From: Polychytrium aggregatum
Taxonomy: Eukaryota > Chytridiomycota > Chytridiomycetes > Polychytriales
DNA: 64,000 nucleotides
Assembly: GCF_025602895.1 (NCBI RefSeq)
Contig: NW_026516265.1
Coordinates: 215,710 to 279,709 of the forward strand
Reading direction: 5' to 3'
The translations under genes were made by a program, and so were the position numbers. Below the pieces are notes generated by a model. That model was not told the origin of the DNA, searched no databases, and worked only from the letters and a program-made list of their open reading frames with translations. Positions 45,103 to 57,304 of the stretch are shown here, piece after piece (the stretch's first letter is position 1; every line of letters starts with the position of its first letter).

Positions 45103-46071
45103 TTAGTTGTCGAGTTTCAGGAGCAGAATCCGTCCTATGAGTGCCAGCTCCATCAGGGTCGGAAATAACCTGGGAGCGGTGGTCAAGATCCCGAGTCCGG
45201 GAATTGTCAACCGTTGGGACGACATGGGATGAAAACGGGTGTCAGAGATAGGACCGAGCGTAGCCTCAGCGTACGATGCCGTTCGGTTCTCGAACTGGAG
45301 AGAGTCCAGCAGCAGCGAGCCGCCATATCAAGAGGATATGCCGCGGTCGGGCAGCCAGCTCAGGCAAGCGTATACTCACATAAAAATGGCAAAAATGTAC
45401 CAGTACACCATGTAGTGCCAAGCTTCGGTGACAAAATAGGACAGAAAGACAGTGCAAAAGGTGCTCGCCAGCACATCTATATGGCCATGGCACTGGTCAG
45501 CGATCCCGCGAAGTGACTCGAGAGGCTCGCGGCTGTGAGCAAATCGGTGCAGAGAAACTCACGGACAAGGTTGGATCGCCGTCGAAACATGGTGAGTCCT
45601 GAAAAGAGCCCCCCGAGCTGGATGGCGAAACAGATCCACGACAGCACAATTGCCGTCGTCAAACTGCCAGGAGAGCCGGTCAGGGTGGAATGGTGGCAAC
45701 ATTGCTGGTATGAAGCACATGCGTTCGATGATGGGAAGCACTACACCCATAGTGCGAAGCAACCGAATGCACTCACGACTGGTTAAAGCTGCCATAGAGC
45801 GAGCTGTCGTTGAGTGGAAGTGCCGACAGGATATTTCCGTCCTGCCGAGAGAGCACGCGTCGAATGGACTTGAGTTGCAGTGCACAGGCGAGCCAGCGCA
45901 ACCAAATGCATGGCAGCTCAAGGGCGACACTGGGGGCGAGCGATACGAATAACGCGGGCCTCGTCGTTTCAGTCGCACCTTGGTCTGGAAGACGACGATG
46001 GAGGTCATCAGATTGGTGGCGAGTGTCAGAAATCGCGCCGGGATGATGATGTCCGATGTGGTGTATCCCAT
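45103..46071 (-). CDS. TMEM107: TMEM107, ciliary transition-zone membrane protein
   Basis: Five exons (46071-45979, 45841-45777, 45663-45563, 45476-45380, 45169-45103) sum to 141 codons, giving 140 residues, exactly the human length. The N terminus MGYTTSDIIIPARFLTLA parallels human VPSRFLTL, the block FAIQLGGLFSGLTMF parallels FAVELAGFLSGVSMF, and YMVYWYIFAIF parallels TTYWYIFVF. Four membrane helices are predicted by eye. TMEM107 helps localise MKS-module proteins at the transition zone that gates the cilium. The gene starts 157 bp from DET1 on the opposite strand. Fungi without flagella lack it. Confidence 0.93.
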
Positions 46072-46227
46072 TTCCGCACAACCGCAGCGGGAGAGCGTTC
46101 AGGTGTCTGGGTTTCAGAGGCGGTAAAAGCCAGAGGGAACGGGGCGAAGGGGACGCACCGGGGGAGGGCAGGGCGATCCAGCAAGACGACACCCGCAGGT
46201 CCATGGGCAGCACAGCACAAGGCGCTC
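46072..46227. promoter_or_regulatory. Compact bidirectional promoter, TMEM107 / DET1
   Basis: Only 156 bp separate the two start codons on opposite strands. GC-rich, no TATA box on either strand. Confidence 0.6.
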
Positions 46228-49200
46228 ATGGACCGGCACGTGCGGCTGCGGCGCGCTTTCCGGATCAAGCCGGGGCGCCGTGCATTCGAGTGCGCACTCG
46301 ATCCGCAGGCCGCGCTGTGGCTGGCCAATGCAGCGCTCGCAAGTTCCACCGCTCCCTTTCTGTCGGCCGGCCAGCCAGGTGCGGCACAAACCCAACTTGC
46401 CCAGCATCGAGCAGACATGGAACGGACTACTCGGATGGACTCGCCGAGCCCCAACATCTCCCGGCTGCTGCGAGAGCGAGAGCTTGGTGGGCAGCGCCCC
46501 GGTACCCATCTGCATCGGGAGCGCAAGGCCTATCTGTCGATCGTGCCGAACCACACCCTGCACAACATCGTCTATCCCCAGGGCCACTTTCGGAAATTCA
46601 CACCCGACGGACAGGTGGGCTGACCCAGCCTCGATGCTGCGCTGACTCGCCCTGCGTCCCTGTCGATCTGCTTGTCGTTCTCTGCGTGCCCGAATGCAAT
46701 CGCTCCGGGCAGCCCTGTCCCTGTCAGGATGGCGCTGCATCCCACGTCCGGACGATGCCGGGCACCATCACCATCACCAGTGCCTTTAACACCAATGCGC
46801 AATCGCCGGGTCGACCGTTTCCGCCCACAAGCATCTCGTTTTCTATACCCGGTGCTCTGTACAGGTATACAAATACCTCGGCCCGAGCGTCAACAGCCTC
46901 ACCGTCGATGCCCGCAACGTCTTCGACACCCTCTTTTCGCTCGAATACGAAGTGCATCTCACCAACGGGCCCGAGTCGATCTGCAAGGAGTTCTGTCTGT
47001 TCTCTGCAGATCACAAATACGTAAGACTCCTGCTTCCAGATTCATTCAGTGCACGATATACGACGAGTATCCCAAACTGGGGCTGGGCCTCGTCCACTTA
47101 TCCAGCCGAGGAGGCCTGCGATCCCTCAAACTAACGGCCCTTGTCTGATTGCATCTGGCAACTGGGGTCCGGCCTTTTGGGACGGCGCCGGGCTGGGCTG
47201 GGTTGGTTCGGTCTGGCCTGGGCCGGGCTGCAGATGATTGTCGCCTCAACGGTGTCGAGCAATACCATCCACGACCGCCAGCGGCGATTCCCAAACTCCA
47301 TGCGCGGAATGCAAGCCCTTGACAATGTCACCTTCTGGATCATCTGCATCAAAACAGGCGAGGTAGTAGATCGTGCTGATGCAGGACTGAATCGTGGATA
47401 TCGATGGCGGATGGCTGTGTTCCTTTGGGCTCCCAGCATCACCAAAGCAACCTGAAAGCACGCCTCGATGCTTTATCTGTCGGTCGCTGACTTGCCTGCT
47501 TTTGCTTGCACTCCAGATTACCGATCGCCGTATCTATAAGGATGACCACATCTATCTGCAGAACCATTCGGGTGTACATCTCAACGGGAATCTCTTGGGC
47601 ATTGTATCGGTCCCACATCAGTCCATTTATATCGTGCACATAACGGTAGGCGTCCGGTGATATCGTTTGGTTGACAGCATATCCATGCAGCCTTAGCCGT
47701 CGCTGACGTCTCTCCCTCCAGCCATCGGGCAAGTTCATCGATGTCCGGACGATTGGCTGGCTGAACTCCGAGGACGACGAGCTGCATCTCCAAAAACACT
47801 GGGATGCCGAGGAAAAATTCCAGCGCAAGCAGTACGAGAGCGAGAGCGCACATAGCCTGGACTACCTGCTGGATTCGGGTGGCTCCTCGCCCGTGACGCA
47901 GCCGCCTCCGGTCCAGTTCTCGCGGGGAGGACGCTATCACGGCGATGCATTTGACCCCAACCTGCATCAAGTCCCTGTATCGTCGGCTTCAGATCCGTCT
48001 CGCTTCAATATCCTCAGTCGCATTTGGAGCCAGACTTTTGCAGCCATGGATCCGCAGATCTCGGACGGCGAGTCGGTGAGTCATACGTATTGGCGGCTAG
48101 CGAGAAACAAATGCGGGGAAAGTGCTCGTGCCCTGTGGGAACATGGAATGCTGTAACTTGACTGACCTCGTTCGTGAACAGAGCCATATGCCTTTGAGCG
48201 GAATCAAGCACCGACTGATGGCGTATTTGTTCCGGCGGGCCGTGTCCTCCAAGAGCCCTCGGTGGGTGTCGATTGCTGTGCTGACATGGGTCATGCTGGG
48301 ACAAACGGTGGTGCGCCGCCGGCCACCTAGCGACTGTGGCGCAAGTTGGTCGAAAGAGTAGCTCACGAGCGATCATGCCAATGATAGCAATGATAGCAAT
48401 GATAGCAATGATAGCAATGATAGCAGCGGGAGCAATGAGTGCGACGCGACCAGAACATAATCGCAAATCGTGCTGAATCTCCGTGGCTGTGTGTATCATT
48501 GTGGACGCAGCATAATGCGCCACTACTACATGTCCTTCCAGCACTTTGCATCTCTCGCCATGTGGAGGATGCAGTTCCTCGATGACAGACACATTTTGAT
48601 CAAGTTTGGAAGCCTGGAGCACGTCACCGGTCGGGTAAGGCCAGATCGCATGATGCTACACGATTGCGCCGCCCTCGCCAGCACTCCTTCAGACTCGGAC
48701 CTCGCCAATTCACCACGATGGAATCGCTATCGGCTTGGCTGACGATAGAGTTCAGACTCGGCGTCATTCCATACCTCTTTTTTTGCCATCTACTCCCTCG
48801 AGACGACCCATATCATCGGCGTGTATGAAAGCAACTCGGAGGAGCTGCTCTCGATGTATGAGAAATGGAACTGCCTTCAATCGTCATCGTCGGCGCTGCC
48901 GCTGCGGACCACTCCCCACTCGTTCATAACCAACCCCTCCAACAACGAGTACGCACGCGATGCGCTGCGGAAGCAAATCCACTCGATCCGCAAGGCGCGC
49001 AACGGCGGGTAAGTATCGCAGCGCCGTTGGGCGGCACTCCCATGATGATTGTGGTGCCGTACCGCTGGAGCATCCACGGAGACGATCTGTCTGCTAACCC
49101 ACATCTGTGCCCGCCAGAATGATCCAAGCAAATCGACGGGTCCTCCAGGCGCTTCCTGTTACTGCACAGTGCACTACGCCGAGTCCGTACTTTGACCACT

Positions 49201-49690
49201 CCATTTTCAGCTACGATGAGAAGGCCATCACCAACACCGAAAAGTGAGCATTTGCACGCCCCTCGCCAGCTGTGCTGAAGCGAAGCTGCTGCCCTACTGA
49301 GGTCTCACGGACTAGCGCTGGGTGTATTTACTCGTCTCGTTGCTGATAGGATACGCCAGTGTGTGGACATTCCAATCAAGTTTTACGATCGGGAAACGGG
49401 GTCGCTCAAGTACAAGTTTGATCTCGACATCCAATCCAATCCGCATGGATATGCTCCTCCGCCGCGCAACTCAAAGTGGGTGTCCATGGCCCGTCCACCG
49501 CTCTGCATGGTTCCACAGAGTGATATGGCTTGGTGTCCGTGCTGCTCGGCTGCGATTGCAACTCACTGGCGTCTCGTTGTTGCGCAGACGATATGTATCC
49601 TATGTGTTCCATCCTACAGATCCGCTGTTTTTCGCTATCGTTCAGTGCGCCGGACAGCCACCGGTTGTTAGTGTGCATCTGCGTGCCTGA
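46228..49690 (+). CDS. DET1: DET1 homologue, CUL4-DDB1 ubiquitin ligase substrate adaptor component
   Basis: Eleven exons (46228-46614, 46832-47020, 47234-47362, 47517-47645, 47722-48075, 48182-48261, 48511-48634, 48749-49008, 49118-49243, 49350-49475, 49588-49690) give about 668 residues. The start MDRHVRL with IKPGRR echoes human MDHHVSTIKPRR. Conserved blocks include HNIVYPQGHFRKFTPDG, SGKFIDVRTIG, AMWRMQFLDDRHILIKF, GVYESNSEELLSMYEKW, SPYFDHSIFSYDEKA and SYVFHPTDPLFFAIVQ. DET1 works with DDA1, DDB1 and CUL4 (and COP1) to direct ubiquitylation, and in plants represses photomorphogenesis. The protein is longer than human DET1 (550) mainly through low-complexity inserts. Exon 3 may end at 47365 instead. 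Rare in model fungi. Confidence 0.93.
48379..48423 (+). repeat. Five-copy 9-bp repeat in DET1 intron 6
   Basis: Unit caatgatag, five perfect tandem copies inside the intron between 48262 and 48510. Confidence 0.9.
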
Positions 49691-50206
49691 GCGCAGGGCA
49701 AGCCAGCTGTCGCTGTACTTGCCGAGCTTCCTGGCCGCCGAATCGAGCCACATCGGGCAGCGTCCTGCTCAAGTCAATGGCTGCCTGCAAAATCACGTCT
49801 CCACTGCACACATCACGTCCCTCACCTGCACCGCATCCCCAAATCGCGTCGAAACAGCCACGGCGACAAAAAACAAAACTGACAACAAAACAAATGGCGC
49901 ATTGCGCATCCGATAGACTCTGCATGTAATGCGCTTCTTTTTGAAATCAAAATCAGACACCTCTTTCTTGTGCCGTTCTCGAATCTGTGCCGCGATTACC
50001 GGCCGCTGGCTCAATCTAGGTCAGCGCCAGCGCGATCGTTCCTGCTCAGATCAGACTTCCCCGATGGAAATCGGTTCATGGCGCCGCCGCGCTTGATGCC
50101 TTGCGGAATGTCCATCTATCAACGCCGTGCCTTTGCTACAGCTCCGAGCCAAAGCCTGAGATCAGAGCCTAAGTCTGAGGTCGCTGCAGTTCATGGTCTG
50201 CGCGCA
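49691..50206. other. Intergenic between convergent DET1 and SEC8 genes
   Basis: Presumed 3' regions; an A-rich patch occurs at about 49864-49895. No gene recognised. Confidence 0.5.
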
Positions 50207-53200
50207 TCAGTGCTTGACAAACCAGGCCTTGAGCTTGGCGAGCACTTCGTTGTACGTTTTCCTCTCGGGCAAGGTCTCGTCCACCAAGCCATCGGCATAC
50301 TTGAGATCGATGATCACTCGGTATTCGTCGAACGAGAATTTGAACGGAGCATCCTTGAGTGACTCGATAAGCTCCTGATAGCGTCAAGGGCAATGTACCG
50401 AGTCAACCGACATGAACAGTGCCCAACGGACGTGCCCGTGATCAACCAGCATGAGTGCAGTCTCTCGTCCAGCAGACATTGCGCATAGGCCACATACCTC
50501 TGGGCTCATCTGGAGAAGCTTGAAGTAGTGGCCGGCACGGTCAAGGCTCTTCTCCTCGACCGAGCTTATGTTGTTGATGTTTTGCTGGAGCGATCGATAA
50601 TTCTTGATCAACTTGTCGGCGCCATAGTCGTTGATGCGGCGGATGTAACGAACGCTGTTGCAGAGCAAGTGCGTGATCAAGGCAGCAATGCCGTCAAAGA
50701 CGAATCTGGCCCACACAGGTTGCGATCGAGCGAAGGAAGGGAAGGAGGGAGGGAGGGAGGCTGTGAGTAGGAGATCCTGCGCTCTGCGCAACCAGTGCTC
50801 GATACTGCAACGAGTGCACGGCTGCGGACAGGCATACTTCATCCGTCGGGGCATCAACGTCGAGAGGAGGCACTCCTCCATCAGGGCCATGTCGTTGTTT
50901 AGCATTCCGATGTAGCCGTCAGGTCCGGCTGGTGGGCTGTCCAGCACATAGCTTCCCTAGAGAGTGTGTGGTATTCGTTATCATGACGGATGAGCACGGA
51001 GGTGAATTACCTCATCTCAGCTGCCTTGGATACTGTCTCTCTCCAGGTGACAAATGCCTGGCTCGACCAGCACCCAGTAAATGCGCCGTTAACTGCATCG
51101 GCTGCGGTGCTCACCTCTCGGAAGGCAAGGTCGAGATAGTACATGCAGTGGAGCCGCACTTCGATCCTCAGCGAGAACAGAGACACCTCCGAGAGGTTCT
51201 GGAAGCTATCGAGTATATCGTTTGTGCGACTGGGGCGGCCGAGTCAATGCAGGTGAGTTTTGATGTGCACCCGTGCGTGGTCGTGGAGCATGCAAAGAAA
51301 GGGCAATGGGGCACCACTAACGTGATCATGTCGGGCGTCAGAGGCAAGATGGTTGATCTCTCTTCCTCCACGATCATAGCAGGGAGACTGTCGAGCGACC
51401 AGTTGATGGAATCCTGATGGGGCCGACGAAGCAAACAAACAAGCGCACAGCATGTATCGTTAGTCGTGCCCTTTATGAAGCCCGCTCATTTCATATTGCC
51501 ACAGGTACCTCTCCCAAATCCTCTTGACTGGCCAAACTATCCTTCGCGAGAGGCGATGGCTGGGGGACAGCCTCGCTTCGGATACGCAGTTGAATGATCT
51601 GTGACAGAAGCCATTCCTGGATATGACGATTGGTTAGTCGATCGCAGGCGACTCACGCGTGGGCACGATCGATGCCATGGCTAGGAAGGAGCGCGATCAC
51701 ACAATGGAAAGGCGCTGCAGAGTCGAGTCGATGACCAATCATCGCAACCCTCGCGGCTGAGTTGTGCATGGTCCACCGCCCCATACCGTGCTGTGATGAA
51801 GATGGGCGATCGACTGAATCTTTCTGAGATCAAAGATCAGCTCTGGTTGGTACAGCGACCGTTCGGACTTGAGCTGCTGCTCCAGGATGATTTCCTGTTG
51901 TATCATTCGTCAAGTGACTGTTAGTGAACGAAGGGTGCAAATATTCTGCTCGATCGCGGTGGCCAGGATGACACCGAGACTGGAGCCTTGGGCCGTGACA
52001 TCGTACCATTTGTCCAAGCTTTTCGTTGACATCTTTGTTGACGGGCTGAGTCGATATGGTGCGGGTGGGCTGGTCAGGTCCGGATGGGCTCTCATAATTC
52101 GGCACGCGGCAGGCGAAAGCGCGCTGGTGATTGAGAGAGATACGTACCCCTTTCAAGAAATATGTGTTTTGAATGAGAATATGCACCAGGTCCTCATGCT
52201 GTGCCCAGTTGGCAGTCAGAATCTCGGTTGGGCGGTCCAAGGCGACGCCGTCCTGCGACATGATTCCTGCGATGCGCACAGAGTGTCAGCAAACCACCAG
52301 CAGCGACAGAGATGATTGCCGCATCTGCACTTGCAACCGCACGTGCGAGCTAACGGCTCCAGCCAAGCTCAGATATGGCGAAGTAGTGCCTACCACGGAA
52401 GCGCCCGCAGCACTTTTCGTAATATCGAATAATCAAAATCTCTATCATCTTCACAAACTCGTCCTGGTGTACTGGCAGCTCAAGGAGACTGCGACATATC
52501 TCGTGGATCAGCACCACCAAGGCGATTCCGCTCTGGTAGCAGTGCCAGCAGCAGCCGCCGCATTGATGGATTAGGCTCTCGCGATTCAACAGCGTTGGCT
52601 CATTCAAGTCATAAGAATGTTGGGCTACAGGGACTCACCTTGAGCAACGGGTAGCCGGAGAGCTCGCAACAATACTCTGTCTGGAAGGCATCCGATCCTG
52701 TGGCCGCAGTGATCTGGCGAGTCAATGGCGAGTGCTGCCTGGCTGGATCAATGAGGAGACTATCTTGATGACACAGGAACTCAGAGGATCTGCCTACCGT
52801 TGACGTATTGATTGTAATAGTCCAACACACGCTGTTCGATCTGCGGCATAAAGTCTTCCATGATAAAGTCGTCCATAAACGGTATGAATCCCGAAAACTT
52901 GCATTTGAACACGCTTTCGCCGATCCAAGATGTGAGGGAATGGCAATCAGTTGTTGTGTGAGCGTGCGCATGACGCACACAGAGAAGTGCAAAACACGTA
53001 GCAGAGCGCGCTGTCATTTCAAGGCAAACAGGCATATGCACCTGAGCTTGGGCGAGCCCTCGACGTTGATGATGAACTCGCACGTGGGTCCAAATACGGC
53101 CAGGATGTTGTATGCATCCGGCTGGTGGACGAGCATCCGATGACCTGTGGCAATGACATGGGCGTATTTGTCGACTATGCCAATGCCAAGGGCCGTCATC

Positions 53201-56200
53201 TGGTCGTGCTCGCTGGTGTCGACGCCAAAGTTTGTATCGAGACCGCCAGAGGTGTTTTGGGACTGGGCCTCCATTTTGTGATATAGCGCCAAGATATCAT
53301 CTGACGGAACCAGGCCAGCAAGATGGTATAGATTCTGGCGACCATAGCAAATGGCAGGATGATGGGTTGTTAGGCACGTCGCGCACTCGAGTGGAGCACA
53401 AAGGCACTTGGCTGGAACAATACCTTGCTCACTCCCTGCTTCTTCGGGCGCCGCTCTCGCAGGATTTGGTTGAGATCGTTGCTCTCGACAGCCACACGCT
53501 TGGACGTGGTGATGTAGTCCGAGATAAGGGTCTTGACCTAAGAAGCAGCAGTCAGTTAGGCATGGCCGACGATGCCAGACCATGCAGCGAGAGGCGAAGG
53601 CTCATGCGACTGGGCTGCTCAAGTAGTTCAATCTGAAAGTGTCGCCGAGGTACTTGAGCCGTCTCATGTTGCCTACCTCGCTCTCGACGGCTACCACAAC
53701 ATCCTTCATCATGTACCCTACATTTGACCCGAGCACAAAAATCACATCGCCAATGGTGGCTCAGTTTGTTGGAACCCATCGCAACAATGGCCGAAGAAGC
53801 ACCCTGTGGTGATGGTCCTCTGGCCTCGTCACTTACACTGGTCGCTCAGATTCCCTGACTGTGGGTTCTCCTGCAATTGCAGCCGAGAGAGGCGGGTCAA
53901 GCAAAAAGTCAGCATCGCGAACGAGTGTATAGCCTCTCGCCGATCCGTTCTTCCAAGACGTCATCCACTCACAACAACTTGAGCAAGGAAGCATGGTCAA
54001 GGCTTGATCATCACCTTTGAGATCTGCTGCACCACCGAAACCACAAAGGCGTGACCCTCGAGGACACACTGCAGTTTCTTGTACAGGTCGCTCAAAAACT
54101 CAACCAACAGCCCAGACTCCTCCTTGGACGGACTGCCGAACAAATCGGGCAGCATCAGCGAGGAAGTGGTGGTTTCGAGGCCAGGGGCAGCTCTGGACGA
54201 GCCTGACTTGAAGGCTGTCTGGGTGGCCCTGCCGAATGACACAATCAGATGAGTATCGGCGGCCGGACTAAATCCTGGTTCAGCCCAATGGTGCATTCCA
54301 AACGCCGACGTCACAGAAAACACTGTCCTTTCAAACAGAGGACTGGAAAAGGTGTGCTGCAGAGCCCACGGCGACTTACTGCTGACTCGTTTCTTGCAAG
54401 GTCCTCTCGACCAGATAGTACAACTCGATGGACATACGCTCCTTGATCATGTCACTCGAATCTGCAAGCTTCCCGAGATGGAAGAGTCCCTCGATCAAGG
54501 ACGCCATGTAAATGTTTGAATCGGTTTCTGGATCAACCGAATCGTCATCCTGCCACCGAGAGCATCAGTGGATGTTAGCTGCTGTCCCAGTGCACCATTC
54601 CCTTATTACCGGAGCCCCTTCGATTTCGGTTTGATATGCTCACCGCAGACGTTTCATCCCCTTGGTCATCCGAGGCTGGGTTTCCCAGAGTTTTGGATGG
54701 TGGTCGTATGAAATAAGCATCTGGTAGATCTAGCTCTGTGCAACAAGTGCTTATTCAAGTGTCCAGGCTGAAGTACATTCTCTCTGTACCTTTGCTGGCA
54801 AATTTTCTGCTCTCCTTGACAGCCAGGTTATCGTTGGAACCTTTCATTCAGACCCAAGCACCAGTGCCGAGTGTCGAGTGTCGAGTGTCGAGTGTCGAGT
54901 GTCGAGTGTCGAGTGTCGAGTGTCGAGTGTCGAGTGTCGAGTGGATAAATGACATTTGTATCATCGTAGCAAGTGTCAGGAGACGGGGAAATCTGTCAGT
55001 TGATGACGCTTCATACTTTCCGCCATCGATCTTCGTGGATATCGCTCGGCGATGCAGTGGATACAGACCCTGTTTCCCCAAGCGCTCGAGGCTGAAGGGA
55101 CTCTTGAGATAGAGATGGTTATGCAGCTCCTCGATGAGTGTTTCGTGGATTTTCTGAAGAGGATTGATCGTTTGATGGTACGACACGTGGGTGATGAGTA
55201 AGGACGCACGAGTCTCACCGCAAGGCTGGAACAATGGAGCCGGCGGTTACTGTCGCATGGTGATACGTACGCTTTGGATTTCGATGAGGTTCTCTCGGGT
55301 TTGTTCCAAGCCACCAATGTCCCGACACTCAGTTCCGTTGGCGGTCTTGAGGGCCGCCATGAGCGTGCGGACGGCGGCGAGGTATAACTTGCGCGATATG
55401 AGACTCTCGATCACCGATGGCGTCTTTTGGAGGTCGTCGCTGTGGTCAAGCGCGGGAGCACGCAGTTAGAGTCATGATGAACTTGGTGTGTGTTGGGCTT
55501 GGGAGGCAGGACAAGTAAACGTGCTGTTTACAGCTTATTTGGGCTATCAAGAAGAGGATTCGTACATGACATCCAGGAGCCGGGACATCTCCTTGTATTG
55601 GAGGCTCTTCAAAAAGAGGTGGAGCAGATCGAAGCGCTTGCACTGGAGTAGCTCGCGACACTGCTCCAGATTCTGTCGGACAAGCCTGGTTCGTCGCTGC
55701 GAGTCTGTGGTTGTGGCAGTGAAGGGGGGGAGATACAAGATACCATTTGTATTGAAATCGAGAAGGTCCGAGGCGGGATCGCTGCGATAACGGCCAGAGT
55801 ATCGGCACGGCAGTCTGTGTCGCTTGCTCAAGTTATGGCGAACAGACGATACGAGGCACCATTGACCCGTCGACAATGTGGCACCCACCTGAGATATGGT
55901 CTACAACTCCGCTGAAGGCCTGGATGGCCGAGTTGAAGGCTTGGTGATAGTCTGTCAGAGCCCGTTGGTCAGATAAACGGCCGTGAGCATCACTGGGTTG
56001 GCTGGGTAGCCGATGGCCAGGGCTGGACTTACCGTTCACGAGCACGTCCATGGCTGACTCTAGCTTGCCGTAGATCTCGGTGAAGGCCTTGTAGTTCTTG
56101 CCCAGGGTGCTCGAGTCCAGCAGCGACAGTGAGTGGGGCACTGGGTTGAACTGACGACGCCCAGCAAGATGTCGTGAGAAACGGTCAGCAATGAACATGA

Positions 56201-56733
56201 ATGGCAGTTATAAAGCAGCCCTTCCGCCTCCTGCCTCAGCACACGGATCGGGTTGCAGACACAAGGATGGGCGATGAAAGGAATGGTGAAATTGGCCTCG
56301 GAACCCGTCGCGATTTACCGCACACGATGCGATCATCGCCCTGCCAAAACAGCATGCAGCACGGCCGACGCGATGCAGTTGGCGGCCTGCAAGAGCAGGA
56401 TGTGCTTCATGGCGCCTGTGCCCTGCCCAGAGACAATCCCCTTCCTGTCGCTGCCGAGATGATACCCACGTCGTCTTCCGTCATGAAGCTCCACGACATT
56501 TCGATTTCACTCATGACGCCTTTAACGATGGGCGGTAGGGTGTTGTTTTGCTCATCGTCACCGTCGGACTCGCGATCCATCAAGTCGCTGCCATAGGACA
56601 ACGCGATCGCACTCGCCGGCCCGCTCGAGTTGCTTCGGAATCGCTCTCCCCTGACGCCCTGCGAGCCTCGCACGTCGAGGTTTGGGCTGCGAGAGTTTGC
56701 GATCTTTCCACCAGGTCGATTGCCGCCGAACAT
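50207..56733 (-). CDS. SEC8: Exocyst complex subunit Sec8 / EXOC4
   Basis: A large many-exon gene. Exons I can place with phase agreement at the 5' end are 56733-56470, 56150-56033, 55951-55889, 55704-55566, 55439-55271, and about 55153-55017; further clear ones are 54549-54380 and about 54240-54000, with more down to 50207. Sec8 hallmarks are AFTEIYGKLESAMDVL, RQNLEQCRELLQCKRFDLLHLF, LIEELHNHLYLKS (human LIDELHRHLYIKS), NNDMALMEECLL, and YIRRINDYGADKLIKNYRSLQQN (split by no gap in the human alignment). The last exon ends AWFVKH. Sec8 is part of the octameric tether for secretory vesicles at the plasma membrane. Several internal boundaries (about 50.4-54.0 kb) remain approximate. Confidence 0.9.
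54871..54940 (+). repeat. Ten-copy 7-bp minisatellite in a SEC8 intron
   Basis: Unit gtgtcga, ten perfect tandem copies. It lies in the intron after the exon encoding the LIEELHNHLYLKS block. Confidence 0.95.
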
Positions 56734-57304
56734 GGGTGTGGGTGTTGGGTCTGTTTCGACGGTTGCGGAGGTTTTGCTGGCTGAAGGAGATGAAGAAGTT
56801 TGAGTGGTGCGGATGGAGGCACAAATGATTATGGGTGCGATGGTGGTGGACGGTGAGTGCCAGACGGTTCCGAGAGGAGGCAGGCAAAGCGCAAATCAAA
56901 TTGCAGGTAAACCGGGCAGTACTTGAAAGCGCGAAGAGCCGGGAGCGTGAACAATTGCTATATATTGGTTTGGAGGAAGTGCGAGCGAATATGCGAATGG
57001 AAGGAATGGAGGGGGGGGGGCCGAGTCAACCCAAGCCAAGGCAAGCCAAGCCGGGTGTCGATGAGGAGACACTCCTCTGCACGCCAGCTCCGGGCGAGAA
57101 GGCCAAGAGGCCCGACAATTTCATCGTGGTCAACCCAATCAAGCACTCTCTCTGTTGGGGCGACGGGGCGCCAAGCACTGTGAAGATGGGGGAGGGGACG
57201 TCGAGGACATCAGACAAGATGCTTCTCCAAGAACAGACCGCAGCCGTTCGCACTGCCGCGATGGAGGACTCTTTCGCGATGCCAGTGATGCTTTCGAAGG
57301 ATAT
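56734..57304. other. Intergenic between SEC8 and mL49
   Basis: Upstream region of SEC8 and downstream of mL49. A G9 run lies at about 57010-57019 and an ATATAT at about 56958. No gene recognised. Confidence 0.5.
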
